A stretch of DNA of 35,994 nt from an uncultured Prevotellaceae bacterium (GTDB lineage: Bacteria; Bacteroidota; Bacteroidia; Bacteroidales; Bacteroidaceae), in contig CADCAX010000006.1 in the NCBI GenBank assembly GCA_902799455.1, forward strand, positions 1 to 35,994, written 5' to 3'. A model generated the notes under the pieces. That model saw only the letters and a list, made by a program, of their open reading frames with translations. It made no database searches and was not told the DNA's origin. The translations under genes and the position numbers were made by a program. This document shows, piece after piece, positions 1 through 8,292 of this stretch; positions within the stretch are counted from its first letter, which is position 1; each line of letters starts with the position of its first letter.

Positions 1-125
1 GCTGCCAGCCACAGCACAAATAAGTAAGATGTAAAATGTAAGATGTAAGAGACCTTTGACCTTTGACCTTTGACTTTTGACCTCAGCAAAGCCGAGTTGA
101 CAAAGCTTGTGAGTGTTTGTTTCAT
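1..125 (-). CDS. possible N-terminal part of a membrane or exported protein, cut by the window edge
   Basis: An ATG at 125-123 on the minus strand opens a frame of about 42 codons with no stop before the window edge. It starts 28 nt after the stop of the ABC ATPase gene, on the same strand. The predicted start is MKQTLTSFVNSALL. The frame then runs straight through two heptamer arrays, which encode Lys/Arg/Ser/Val-rich and then Tyr/Ile/Leu-rich residues. It ends in a hydrophobic stretch (YLFVLWLAA) that could begin a signal peptide or membrane helix. I do not recognise the family. The heptamers have no stops on this strand, so the openness of the frame may be accidental, and the true start could lie beyond the window. 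Confidence 0.3.
   Translation of the reverse strand, partial: MKQTLTSFVNSALLRSKVKGQRSKVSYILHFTSYLFVLWLA
24..81. repeat. double heptamer array (GTAAGAT-type x4, CTTTGAC-type x4)
   Basis: Four units with 7-bp period lie at 24-51 (GTAAGAT, GTAAAAT, GTAAGAT, GTAAGAG). Two bases later come four more at 54-81 (CTTTGAC three times, then TTTTGAC). On the minus strand the first block reads as TTACATC-like units, close in form to the TTAANNN arrays elsewhere in the window. The array lies downstream of the ABC ATPase gene. Confidence 0.9.
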
Positions 126-153
126 CTTGTTTGTCTGCTAAGATTCTGCCAAA

Positions 154-900
154 TCAATCCTCTTCTGACGAGAAGAAGTCTGGCTTTTCTGCTATGAGTT
201 CTTCAAACGAAGAACATCTCAGTTGTCCTTTATCCATCATCCATGCTACGTCGCCGAAACGTTTTGCATGGTCGATGTCGTGTGTGGAAAGGAGGATGGC
301 TTTGTTCATATCTCGTGCCACTTGTGCCAAGAGCCTGAACATACGGCGCTTGCTGGGGTAATCGAGGAATGCTGTCGGTTCGTCGAGTAGTATCACCGGC
401 GTCTGCTGTGCTATAGCCTTTGCTATCATCACCTTCTGGCGTTCACCGTCTGATATCTCCGTAATCCGTCGGTTGACGAATGACCGTTCTCCCTCCCTCG
501 AGAGGGTTGAGGTGGGGTCAATGCCTACCATGTCAAGGCTCTCCCTTATTATCTTCCTGTCTTCATCACTGAGGCGTCCCCAAAAACCTGTGTACGGACT
601 ACGTCCCATAGTTACGACGTCCCATACCGTCATACCGCGCACGTCTTCGTTATGGGTCAGCACAATGCTGATTCTTTGCGATTTCTCCGACGCTGTCAGC
701 GTGGTAAGGTTTTCATTGCCGATGTATATCTCCCCCTTCAGTGGTGGCAGGAAACCACACATGGTACGCAACAGGGTACTCTTGCCGCAACCGTTCACTC
801 CCAGCAGACATGTCAGTTTTCCGCTCTGCAACTCTGCAGAGACGTTACTGGCAATGATATTGCCAGTATATCCGATGGAAAGGGAGGTTAAATTAAGCAT
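154..900 (-). CDS. ABC transporter ATP-binding protein, FecE/BtuD type (iron-siderophore, haem or cobalamin uptake)
   Basis: This 248-residue ATPase would power a BtuCD/FecCD-type importer. Visible motifs are Walker A GVNGCGKST (about 34-42), a variant signature ISDGERQK in place of LSGGQ, Walker B VILLDEPTAFLD, and the switch His in LLSTHDIDHA. Length and motif order fit the FecE/BtuD family. The substrate cannot be told from the sequence. The gene follows dgt on the same strand after a 77-nt spacer that holds a G/C-rich palindrome and a heptamer array. The start codon overlaps the last array unit (893-899). No permease or binding protein is adjacent within the window. The nearest partners, a FecCD permease and a BtuF-type lipoprotein without their own ATPase, lie at the far right end on the same strand, so this may be their separated ATPase. 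Confidence 0.93.
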   Translation of the reverse strand: MLNLTSLSIGYTGNIIASNVSAELQSGKLTCLLGVNGCGKSTLLRTMCGFLPPLKGEIYIGNENLTTLTASEKSQRISIVLTHNEDVRGMTVWDVVTMGRSPYTGFWGRLSDEDRKIIRESLDMVGIDPTSTLSREGERSFVNRRITEISDGERQKVMIAKAIAQQTPVILLDEPTAFLDYPSKRRMFRLLAQVARDMNKAILLSTHDIDHAKRFGDVAWMMDKGQLRCSSFEELIAEKPDFFSSEED

Positions 901-934
901 TAAGTTTTAAGCATTAAGCATTAAGAGTTAAGAG
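893..934. repeat. heptamer array, six TTAAGNN units, overlapping the ABC ATPase start codon
   Basis: Six consecutive 7-mers are visible: TTAAGCA (893-899), TTAAGTT, TTAAGCA, TTAAGCA, TTAAGAG and TTAAGAG (928-934). On the minus, coding strand the units read TGCTTAA, so TAATG recurs (overlapping stop and start). The start codon of the ABC ATPase gene (900-898) is built partly from the first unit. Confidence 0.92.
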
Positions 935-943
935 CTAGATAAT

Positions 944-976
944 CCCCCTCCCTAACTGGGGAGGGCCGGGGTGGGG
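944..976. repeat. G/C-rich palindrome, REP-like
   Basis: CCCTCCC (946-952) and GGGAGGG (959-965) form a perfect 7-bp stem around TAACTG. A G-rich tail (CCGGGGTGGGG, 966-976) follows. It sits directly downstream of the dgt stop codon. There is no U-tract on the coding strand, so it is not a classical terminator. Its form resembles the repetitive extragenic palindromes found dispersed in bacterial genomes. Only one clear copy is in this window. Confidence 0.6.
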
Positions 977-977
977 C

Positions 978-2246
978 CTAAACTATCGGCAACGACGTGC
1001 CGTTGATTTTCTGGTAGAAGTCGAGGGCGAAGACGTCTGTCATGCCTGAGATGAAGTCGAGGACTGCCATGATGCGGGTCTCAAGGTCAGGGGAATTGAT
1101 TTCGTACTGGCTGCTGACCCTCATAAGCAACTGCTTGGAGTAATATCTGTCAGGATGCAGGATGGCCTCCACCATCTTGGTCATAAGGGTTTCGATGATG
1201 CTGTAACCACCGAGTTCAATGTCGAGGACTGACTTGGACTTGTAGATGCGCTTTACGGCAATCTTTGTACAATTGACGTATGCCTCGCGCTGACGTGGGC
1301 TAATATGTTCGATGAGGCTGCCCTTGAAGGTGCCGCTCATAATGGCCTCCTCGTTGTCGAGGAATGCCTTGACACATTCGTTCTCCAACTTGCCGATGAC
1401 GCTGGCACGTAGATAGACTACCTGTTCGTTGATATCGCTGATATTCTCGCGTTCGATACGCTCACGGATGCTTTGCTGTATATCTTCATCGAAAAAGGCG
1501 AACAGCAGGGAGAGTGTCTGCTCGTCAGAAAGGAGCTTCAGCTTGTGGGCATCTTCGATGTCCATTATCTCATAGCAGATATCGTCGGCAGCCTCTACGA
1601 GATATACCAGCGGATGGCGTCCTATCATACCGAGTTCATCGGATATCTTGTTGAAGGTGGCTGCCTCGCTGGAGAAGTATCCGAACTTGGGATGTTCCGG
1701 AGTGGCCTGCGTAGAGGGGTAGGGGTATTTCACTATGCTGGCAAGGGTGGTATAGGTCATAGCAAAGCCTCCCTCGCGACGCCCCTGGAAACGATGGGTG
1801 AGGAGGCGGAAGGCGTTGGCATTACCCTCAAAATGGGTGATGTCGCTCCATACCTCCGGTGAGACCTTATTCTTGAGGATGTTGCCGGGACCTTCGGTGA
1901 AGAATGTCTGAATGGCCTTCTCACCGGAGTGTCCGAATGGCGGATTACCCATATCGTGCGCCAGACATGCTGTTGCCACTATGGTACCGAGGCTGGCACC
2001 ACGGTTGATGTCATTGCCCAGCGACATACCTACGGAAGCCACCTCGAGAGAGTGGGTGAGGCGGTTGTGGACAAAGACACTGCCGGGAAGGGGGAAGACC
2101 TGTGTCTTATTCTGCATCCGGCGAAAGGGGGCCGAAAAGATGAGGCGGTCATAGTCGCGCTTGAACTCAGAGCGTTCGTCACGACGTTCCGTATGTCTCA
2201 TTTCCTGCCCGAGACGTTTTTGCGATATGAGTTGTTCCCAGTTCAC
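978..2246 (-). CDS. dgt: deoxyguanosinetriphosphate triphosphohydrolase (dGTPase, HD superfamily)
   Basis: The enzyme hydrolyses dGTP to deoxyguanosine and triphosphate in the cytosol. The 422-residue product carries the HD-domain metal ligands: H65 in RLTHSLEVA, the H97-D98 pair in CLAHDMGNPPFGHSGE, and a distal Asp in YLVEAADDICYEI. The N-terminal region (FRRMQNKTQVFP) is typical of Dgt. The start codon is GTG (2246-2244) and overlaps the ftsZ stop TGA as GTGA, so dgt is probably translated by coupling to ftsZ at the end of the dcw operon. Expression would then follow division-gene transcription. The length agrees with the shorter Dgt subfamily. The family call is firm; the physiological link to division is inference from the overlap. 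Confidence 0.95.
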   Translation of the reverse strand: MNWEQLISQKRLGQEMRHTERRDERSEFKRDYDRLIFSAPFRRMQNKTQVFPLPGSVFVHNRLTHSLEVASVGMSLGNDINRGASLGTIVATACLAHDMGNPPFGHSGEKAIQTFFTEGPGNILKNKVSPEVWSDITHFEGNANAFRLLTHRFQGRREGGFAMTYTTLASIVKYPYPSTQATPEHPKFGYFSSEAATFNKISDELGMIGRHPLVYLVEAADDICYEIMDIEDAHKLKLLSDEQTLSLLFAFFDEDIQQSIRERIERENISDINEQVVYLRASVIGKLENECVKAFLDNEEAIMSGTFKGSLIEHISPRQREAYVNCTKIAVKRIYKSKSVLDIELGGYSIIETLMTKMVEAILHPDRYYSKQLLMRVSSQYEINSPDLETRIMAVLDFISGMTDVFALDFYQKINGTSLPIV

Positions 2247-3502
2247 GCGGTATAGGTATGGTTATTGAGATTCTCGAGTTGTGAGCGTGTGCGATATGCT
2301 GCCGGGGTATTCTCAACAGCGAGGATGAGGTCGTCATCATCGAGGTCTTCGGTAGAGAAGACGAAGAGCTTATGAGCCCTCTTCTTCAGCGAGTTGCTAC
2401 CATCGCTGCCGTAATATTTCTCGAGACGTTCCTGCATACGCTGGCGACGTTCTGCTTCTTCGGCTTCCTTTGCCAGTTCCTCAGGAGTCTTCTTGCTGCG
2501 GACACGGTCGGCAAGGGCTTCGTTGATGTCGGCAATGCCGAAGCCGGTAGCAAGAATCGTAATCTTGACCTTCTCGCCCAGAGATGGGTCGTTGGCAGTA
2601 CCCCACTTGAGTTCGAAGTCGGGACCGAACTGATCCATGAAATCGTTGATATCGTTCATCTCGTCCATCATGAGACCCTTGTTCTCGGCATCATCGCCAC
2701 GGAAGGAGAGGGAGAGAAGTATCTTCTTGGAATTGAAGATGTCGTTATCGTTGAGCAATGGAGAGTGGAGGGCATCGGCAATAGCCTTCTTGACACGTCC
2801 GTCACCTTCGCCGTAACCGGTTGACATGATAGCGACACCACCATCCTTCAGCACGGTCTTAACATCGTTGAAGTCAAGGTTTATGGTACCATGAACGGTG
2901 ATTATCTCTGCAATACTCTTAGCTGCTACGGAGAGGGTGTCGTCAGCCTTAGCAAAGGCCTCCATCATAGACAACTCACCATAGATAGAGCGCAGGCGTT
3001 CGTTATTGATGACGAGGAGGGCATCGACATTCTTTGCCATTTCCTCAACACCGTCGAGAGCCTGGTTGATTTTGCGTGCACCCTCGAATTTGAAAGGAAT
3101 AGTAACAATACCTACGGTAAGGATATCAAGGGCACGGCTTTCGCGTGCTATAACAGGTGCTGCACCTGTTCCGGTACCACCACCCATGCCGGCTGTGATA
3201 AACGCCATGCGGGTGCCGTCATTGAGCATGTCACGAATCTGCTCGATACTCTCTTCGGCAGCATTGCGGGCCCTTTCAGGGCGGTTGCCGGCACCAAGGC
3301 CTTCCTTACCCAACTGCAGATGGATGGGCACAGGAGAGTCAGCAAGAGCCTGGGCATCTGTGTTACAAAGAACAAAGGATACATCATGTACTCCCTCGCG
3401 ATACATGTGGTTTACTGCATTACCACCACCACCACCAACGCCAATGACTTTGATGATGCTTTTATTCTGGGTCACAGGACCGAAATCAATAATGTCTGTC
3501 AT
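2243..3502 (-). CDS. ftsZ: cell division GTPase FtsZ
   Basis: This tubulin-like GTPase forms the Z ring at midcell. The 419-residue product shows the N-terminal glycine-rich GVGGGGGNAVNHM, the GTP-binding G-box GMGGGTGTG (105-113) and the T7 synergy loop NLDFNDV (N208, D210, D213). After the core (about 325) comes a charged linker (KEAEEAERRQRMQERLEKYY). The acidic C-terminal tail (LDDDDLILAVENTPAAYRTRSQL) is the likely FtsA-binding peptide, followed by about 12 extra residues. The gene starts 6 nt after ftsA and its stop overlaps the dgt start, so it belongs to the dcw operon. Nothing required for GTPase activity is missing. Confidence 0.98.
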   Translation of the reverse strand: MTDIIDFGPVTQNKSIIKVIGVGGGGGNAVNHMYREGVHDVSFVLCNTDAQALADSPVPIHLQLGKEGLGAGNRPERARNAAEESIEQIRDMLNDGTRMAFITAGMGGGTGTGAAPVIARESRALDILTVGIVTIPFKFEGARKINQALDGVEEMAKNVDALLVINNERLRSIYGELSMMEAFAKADDTLSVAAKSIAEIITVHGTINLDFNDVKTVLKDGGVAIMSTGYGEGDGRVKKAIADALHSPLLNDNDIFNSKKILLSLSFRGDDAENKGLMMDEMNDINDFMDQFGPDFELKWGTANDPSLGEKVKITILATGFGIADINEALADRVRSKKTPEELAKEAEEAERRQRMQERLEKYYGSDGSNSLKKRAHKLFVFSTEDLDDDDLILAVENTPAAYRTRSQLENLNNHTYTA

Positions 3503-3508
3503 AGTTGT

Positions 3509-4981
3509 CTATTCTTCTGGGTTAGTGAGTGCTTGAATCCAACGAGAAATCTTGTTGCCAAGAGAGTCTTTATTCTGCTCTTTCTGCTTCTGTTGCTCTC
3601 TGTATTGTTTTATCAGGCGGTCTTCCTCAGAGTCAGGAACCTCCTTCTGTTTCTTATCTTCTTCCTTGTTAAGGTCATCCTTCTGCTTGATTTCAATATT
3701 GGTGCTCCCTGCACCATCGAAGGTCTGGAGTCCTGAGATAGGAATCATTGTTTCCCCAGTCTTCTTCTCTTCTGCAGCAGGAGTCGTGGCAGCGGTATTG
3801 AACATGTCGGTATTCGTTCTTGGCGCTGCTGCCTCTGCCCAACAGTTCTGGTCGCCCTTGGCGAGGATGCCGACGAGGGTGTTGTGGGTGAATGAGGTTG
3901 GCACGATAGGCTGTGGAGTGAAGGCCTCATTGGAATCTTTCGCAATGCGTATCTGCTCGATGTTGGTAATCTTACGGAATGCCTGAATGATATTCTTCAG
4001 CTGTGCACCACCACCGGTGAGGATGATACCACCGAGAAGTTTCTCTGCAAACTCAGCAGGAACCTGGTTCCAGGCATTGGTGATAATCTCATCAACGCGA
4101 GCCTCCACGAGGTCGATAACCTTAACGGCAGGAACAGAGACAGAGGGTGAGAGATTATATTGTTCTTCTCCATCAATCTCATTTTCCGGAGTAAAGGCAG
4201 AAGCATATTTTGTCTTGAGCTTTTCAGCATCCTGATCCTCCAGTTGCAGAGCGCAAAGGTCTTTTGTGATGCTGTTACTGCCAAGAGGAATAACTGCCAC
4301 GTGACGTACTATATTCTTATGGTATACAACGATTGTTGTTGTGTCGGCTCCAAGATCGACGAGCATACATCCGCTGCGCTTCTCGGTAGGTGTCAATACT
4401 ACGTCGGCCAATGCGGTAGAGGCGAGATAGATATCAGCTATCTTCACATCAGCATTTGCAAAGCACCTTATCAGATTCTGATAGTGACGTTTGCTCTGCA
4501 GGACGTTGAGGAAGTTACCCTCCAGACGTGCGCAAGGTATGCCGACAGGATCTGTCTGCATGAGGTTGTCTGCGCGATATTCCTGAACATGAACATCAAG
4601 AACCTCCTTGTCGCTATACTCTGTAGCGCGATTTTCGTCCATCATCTCCACGATGAGCTGCTGGGAAACGATACCACCCTCAGTACCCGGCATGTCGCAG
4701 AACAGCAGGTTATGATGAGAGTGGATAGATTGTCCGCCAATGCCGACAAAGACCTGTTTGATGCCTGTCTTTAACTGAGCGCGTAGGCGCTGGATGATGT
4801 TGCTGATGGCCTGTGTGGTCTTGTCAATGTTATATACTACACCCTTCCTGATGCACTGTGTGGCATCTTCTTCTGAAAGGGCAAGAACACTGATAGTACC
4901 ATCAGGATTCTTCTTACCTGCAATACCGCGGATTTTTGTTGAACCAAGTTCAATGGCTACAATGAAGTTCTTCGTTGACAT
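3509..4981 (-). CDS. ftsA: cell division protein FtsA
   Basis: This actin-like ATPase tethers FtsZ to the inner membrane. The 490-residue product begins IVAIELGSTKIRGIAG, the phosphate-1 loop of the actin fold. It contains MLVDLGADTTTIVVY (phosphate-2) and GGIILTGGGAQLKNI (adenosine motif). The C-terminal 90 residues or so form a Lys/Glu/Gln/Asp-rich linker followed by an amphipathic helix (LGNKISRWIQAL), the expected membrane-targeting sequence. The product is longer than enterobacterial FtsA (about 420) mainly because of this linker. The start overlaps the end of ftsQ by 25 nt, and ftsZ follows after 6 nt. Confidence 0.97.
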   Translation of the reverse strand: MSTKNFIVAIELGSTKIRGIAGKKNPDGTISVLALSEEDATQCIRKGVVYNIDKTTQAISNIIQRLRAQLKTGIKQVFVGIGGQSIHSHHNLLFCDMPGTEGGIVSQQLIVEMMDENRATEYSDKEVLDVHVQEYRADNLMQTDPVGIPCARLEGNFLNVLQSKRHYQNLIRCFANADVKIADIYLASTALADVVLTPTEKRSGCMLVDLGADTTTIVVYHKNIVRHVAVIPLGSNSITKDLCALQLEDQDAEKLKTKYASAFTPENEIDGEEQYNLSPSVSVPAVKVIDLVEARVDEIITNAWNQVPAEFAEKLLGGIILTGGGAQLKNIIQAFRKITNIEQIRIAKDSNEAFTPQPIVPTSFTHNTLVGILAKGDQNCWAEAAAPRTNTDMFNTAATTPAAEEKKTGETMIPISGLQTFDGAGSTNIEIKQKDDLNKEEDKKQKEVPDSEEDRLIKQYREQQKQKEQNKDSLGNKISRWIQALTNPEE

Positions 4982-5781
4982 ATTATTTGATTATTATATT
5001 CGAGATTGATATAACTGTACAGTGAGTTGAGAGTGTTAGATGTGTCCTTGGGGACAGCACCGTTAAGAGTCTGTGGCACGTGACGATAGAAAAGCTCCAG
5101 GCGCGTAAGCTGGTGCTTCAGGTATTTGTTGATTTCTTCCTTCCTCTTGGTCGGGCTTAATGTCTTGTTTATTTTTGGCATACGTCCGATGTTCACGACA
5201 TGATCGGCATTGCGTGGAACCAATTCGACATTCAGTTCTGGAGTTACGTTTATCTGCTCTATCTCCTTGCTCCACAGCTCATCCTGCATCAGATAGCCTG
5301 CTATGACACTGATATATTGTGTAGCATACTGCTTGCTGATATTGCCAGTGGCAATCATGAGGTTGCTGATATATTGTGAGTTGGGCATTATGCCTCCGTT
5401 GTCATCGATATAGTAATCCTGATTAGTAGCATTCTTGATGCGTACCAACGGAGTGCGCTGTGTGACGATGATTGTTGCATGTCCGTCCTGGGAAATGCTG
5501 CATTGTGCATTGTTGACGAAAGGCATGCGCTTTAACTCATCTTCTATCATGCGTGGATTGGCAATGGCAAGAGACTGCCCCAGCGGATAGATGTCATGCT
5601 TCTTGAGAAGACGCTGGATTTCTTGCTGGGTGAGGAAACCATTGGAATTCTCATCGGCCACCTGTATGGTTACCTTGTTGCAGCGAGGTGTGACGGGCGC
5701 AACTTTATTCCATGATGTCATGGCCATTACCAGATAGGCACCGATGAAAATGTCGGACAATATGAAGAATATCTTTTTCAT
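4957..5781 (-). CDS. ftsQ: cell division protein FtsQ/DivIB
   Basis: This bitopic divisome protein has one N-terminal membrane helix (about residues 4-22, IFFILSDIFIGAYLVMAM) and a periplasmic POTRA-like region (VTIQVADENSNGFLTQQEIQRLL). A beta domain follows (TPLVRIKNATNQDYYIDDNGGIMP). It would link the FtsA/FtsZ ring to FtsL and FtsI. I take the ATG at 5781-5779 as the start. It shares one base with the murC stop (TGATG), while a TTG one codon upstream is the alternative. Sequence conservation in this family is weak, so the call rests on topology plus position between murC and ftsA. Confidence 0.92.
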   Translation of the reverse strand: MKKIFFILSDIFIGAYLVMAMTSWNKVAPVTPRCNKVTIQVADENSNGFLTQQEIQRLLKKHDIYPLGQSLAIANPRMIEDELKRMPFVNNAQCSISQDGHATIIVTQRTPLVRIKNATNQDYYIDDNGGIMPNSQYISNLMIATGNISKQYATQYISVIAGYLMQDELWSKEIEQINVTPELNVELVPRNADHVVNIGRMPKINKTLSPTKRKEEINKYLKHQLTRLELFYRHVPQTLNGAVPKDTSNTLNSLYSYINLEYNNQIICQRRTSL

Positions 5782-7142
5782 CAACGTGTTTCGATGATTT
5801 TTGTTATTTCGGGAACATAGTTGTCAAGGTCTCCGGCACCGAGGATTACGAGAACGTCGGTATCGTGGGACTTGATGAAATCCAATACCTCATCCTTCTT
5901 TATCATCTGCTTCTTCACACCTGGTGCCAGACAATCGTAGATAAGTTGTGATGTGACACCCGGAATCGGCTGCTCGCGGGCAGGATAGATGTCGCACAGT
6001 ATAACCTCGTCGAGTTGTGAGAGAGCAGCAGCGAAATCCTTGTAGAAATCGCGGGTGCGGGTATAGAGGTGAGGTTGGAATATTGCTGTGATAGTACGGT
6101 TGTTATATACCTGCTTGAGACTCTTGGCACTCTGGTATATTTCCTTCGGATGATGGGCATAATCGGAGATAACGACATGCTTATCATTACGTAGAGCAAA
6201 GTCGAAGCGTCTGTCAACACCTTTATATGTCTCCATGCCGTAACGCAGTTCTTCAGCTGTGCAGCCATTGAGCTGTGCCATTGCCATAGCACCTATACCA
6301 TTGTCTATATTGATAGGTATAGGCTGGCCGAGACTTATGTTTCTGATGTTTTCAACAGGAGATATGAAGTCGAATGTTATTTCACCATTTTCTATCTTTA
6401 TGTTCTCAGCATGGAAGTCACCTTCTTCTATTCCATAGGTATATGTCCTGACACCTTCAGCGACGTCAGCCTTCATCTCCAATCCTGTATGTATGATAAG
6501 GGCACCTCCAGGCTGGATGAGGGTGGTGTAGTGGCGGAAAGACTCCAGATAGGCCTCCTTGGTACCATAGATATCAAGATGGTCTGGATCAGAAGAAGTG
6601 ATTACTGACATCCAGGGACGCAGCCAGTGGAAGGAACGGTCGAATTCATCGGCTTCTATAACTACGTAATCTGACTTATCTGAAAGGATATAGTTGGTGC
6701 CATAGTTCTTTGAGATGCCACCGAGGAAGGCATTGCAATCCAAGTGGGAGTTGTGCATGATATGGGCACACATGGTAGAAGTGGTGGTCTTGCCGTGGGT
6801 ACCTGCTACGCAAAGGCCCTTGTGTTCCTTTGTCAATGTTCCCAGCACCTGTGCACGCTTCTGTATGTCAAAGCCCTGCAGGGTGAAATATTGCAGTTCG
6901 GTATGGGTATCGGGAATAGCAGGAGTATAGATTACCAATGTATCCTTAACATCACGACATTCCTCGGGGATGAGGTTTACATTATCCTCAAAGTGAATGT
7001 GCATACCCTCCTTGATAAGTTGGTCGGTGAGTTTAGAAGGCGTCTTGTCATAGCCAGCGACAAATTTGCCCTGTCTGATATAATAGCGTGCTATAGCACT
7101 CATGCCGATACCTCCGGCACCTATGAAATATACTGAGTTCAT
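5781..7142 (-). CDS. murC: UDP-N-acetylmuramate--L-alanine ligase
   Basis: MurC adds L-alanine to UDP-MurNAc, the first peptide step of peptidoglycan precursor synthesis in the cytosol. The 453-residue product starts with the Rossmann motif FIGAGGIGMSAIARYY. The ATP-binding loop is GTHGKTTTS, the central domain has ADEFDRSFHWL, and the C-terminal ligase domain has DYAHHPKEI. The ATG abuts the murG stop (TAAATG) and the stop overlaps the ftsQ start, so it is tightly embedded in the operon. Length and motifs are canonical. Confidence 0.98.
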   Translation of the reverse strand: MNSVYFIGAGGIGMSAIARYYIRQGKFVAGYDKTPSKLTDQLIKEGMHIHFEDNVNLIPEECRDVKDTLVIYTPAIPDTHTELQYFTLQGFDIQKRAQVLGTLTKEHKGLCVAGTHGKTTTSTMCAHIMHNSHLDCNAFLGGISKNYGTNYILSDKSDYVVIEADEFDRSFHWLRPWMSVITSSDPDHLDIYGTKEAYLESFRHYTTLIQPGGALIIHTGLEMKADVAEGVRTYTYGIEEGDFHAENIKIENGEITFDFISPVENIRNISLGQPIPINIDNGIGAMAMAQLNGCTAEELRYGMETYKGVDRRFDFALRNDKHVVISDYAHHPKEIYQSAKSLKQVYNNRTITAIFQPHLYTRTRDFYKDFAAALSQLDEVILCDIYPAREQPIPGVTSQLIYDCLAPGVKKQMIKKDEVLDFIKSHDTDVLVILGAGDLDNYVPEITKIIETR

Positions 7143-8279
7143 TTACTGTTGAATTAACTTTATACTTTCTTCTGCTATGATGTCTGCAGAGTTATGGATA
7201 GCGAGTTTTACTATCTCCGTTTCGAGTTTCTTTATCTGTTCTGGGTCCGATACTAGGGCTATTGCCTGCTCTACCAATACCTTTGCAGCCTCGTTGTCGG
7301 CTACGAATACTGCGGCACCCTTGTCAGAAAGAGCACGGGCATTCTTGGTTTGATGGTCTTCCGCCACATTGGGGGAGGGAACAAGGACGGCTGCTTTGCC
7401 AAGGAGACACAGCTCGCTGATGCTGGAAGCACCAGCACGGGATATCACGATATCGGTTGCCTTGTAGGCTACGGACATATCAGAGATGAATGGCATAGGG
7501 TGAACACACTTTGGAGTGTCGGGATCAGCCTTACGATAATGGTCTGCCGTTATTCTCTCACAGTCCTCGGCATAGAATTTACCCGTTTGCCATATTACCT
7601 GAATATTCCTCTCGTCAAAACGGGAGATACCATCTGCGATGGCATTGTTTATGGTGCGGGCTCCAAGAGAACCTCCTATTACCAATATTGTAGGGATATC
7701 AGGTTTGAGTCCCATCTTTATGCGGGCCTCTTCCTTCGTCATCGTGTTGGAGAGAAGCGACTGACGTACTGGATTACCTGTCTTTATTATCTTTTCAGCA
7801 GGGAAGAAACGATCCATTCCATCGTAGGCAACGCAAATCTTCTGAGCCTTCTTGGCAAGAGACTTGTTAGTGACACCGGCATAGGAATTCTGTTCCTGTA
7901 TGAGGCAAGGTACTCCCATTGCAGCTGCTGCATTCAAGGTAGGTGCTGACGCATAGCCTCCCACACCAATTGCCACCTGAGGCTTAAAATCTTTTATAAT
8001 ATCCTTCACGATGGAACGGGAGCGGAAAAAATCGAACATTACACCAATATTCTTGGGACTCCAGAGGGGACGTATAAGACCTCTGACAGGAAGCCCTTTG
8101 ATTTCGTATCCTGCCTCCGGGACACGTGTCATTTCCATCCTGCCCTCTGCTCCGACAAAAAGAATCTTCGCATTTGGACATTTTACCTTGATGGCATTAG
8201 CGATACTGATGGCTGGAAAGATATGACCACCGGTGCCACCGCCTGATATTATAACTCGTAGATCTTCAATGTTGCTCAT
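7143..8279 (-). CDS. murG: UDP-N-acetylglucosamine--MurNAc-(pentapeptide) pyrophosphoryl-undecaprenol GlcNAc transferase
   Basis: MurG transfers GlcNAc onto lipid I to make lipid II at the cytoplasmic face of the membrane. The 378-residue GT28 protein has the N-terminal GGGTGGHIFPAI loop. Further motifs are GVGGYASAP and VIGGSLGARTINNAI. The C-terminal UDP-GlcNAc site is ISRAGASSISEL, with PSPNVAEDHQTKNA following. It lies between ftsW (13-nt gap) and murC (no gap), in the usual dcw order. Confidence 0.98.
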   Translation of the reverse strand: MSNIEDLRVIISGGGTGGHIFPAISIANAIKVKCPNAKILFVGAEGRMEMTRVPEAGYEIKGLPVRGLIRPLWSPKNIGVMFDFFRSRSIVKDIIKDFKPQVAIGVGGYASAPTLNAAAAMGVPCLIQEQNSYAGVTNKSLAKKAQKICVAYDGMDRFFPAEKIIKTGNPVRQSLLSNTMTKEEARIKMGLKPDIPTILVIGGSLGARTINNAIADGISRFDERNIQVIWQTGKFYAEDCERITADHYRKADPDTPKCVHPMPFISDMSVAYKATDIVISRAGASSISELCLLGKAAVLVPSPNVAEDHQTKNARALSDKGAAVFVADNEAAKVLVEQAIALVSDPEQIKKLETEIVKLAIHNSADIIAEESIKLIQQ

Positions 8280-8292
8280 GATGCTTATTTAG

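Noticed and set aside
2372..4774. Long open frames on the plus strand opposite ftsZ and ftsA (up to 281 codons)
   Set aside because: They lie antisense to clearly conserved genes, have no recognisable motifs and no promoter; they are shadows of codon use in ftsZ and ftsA.
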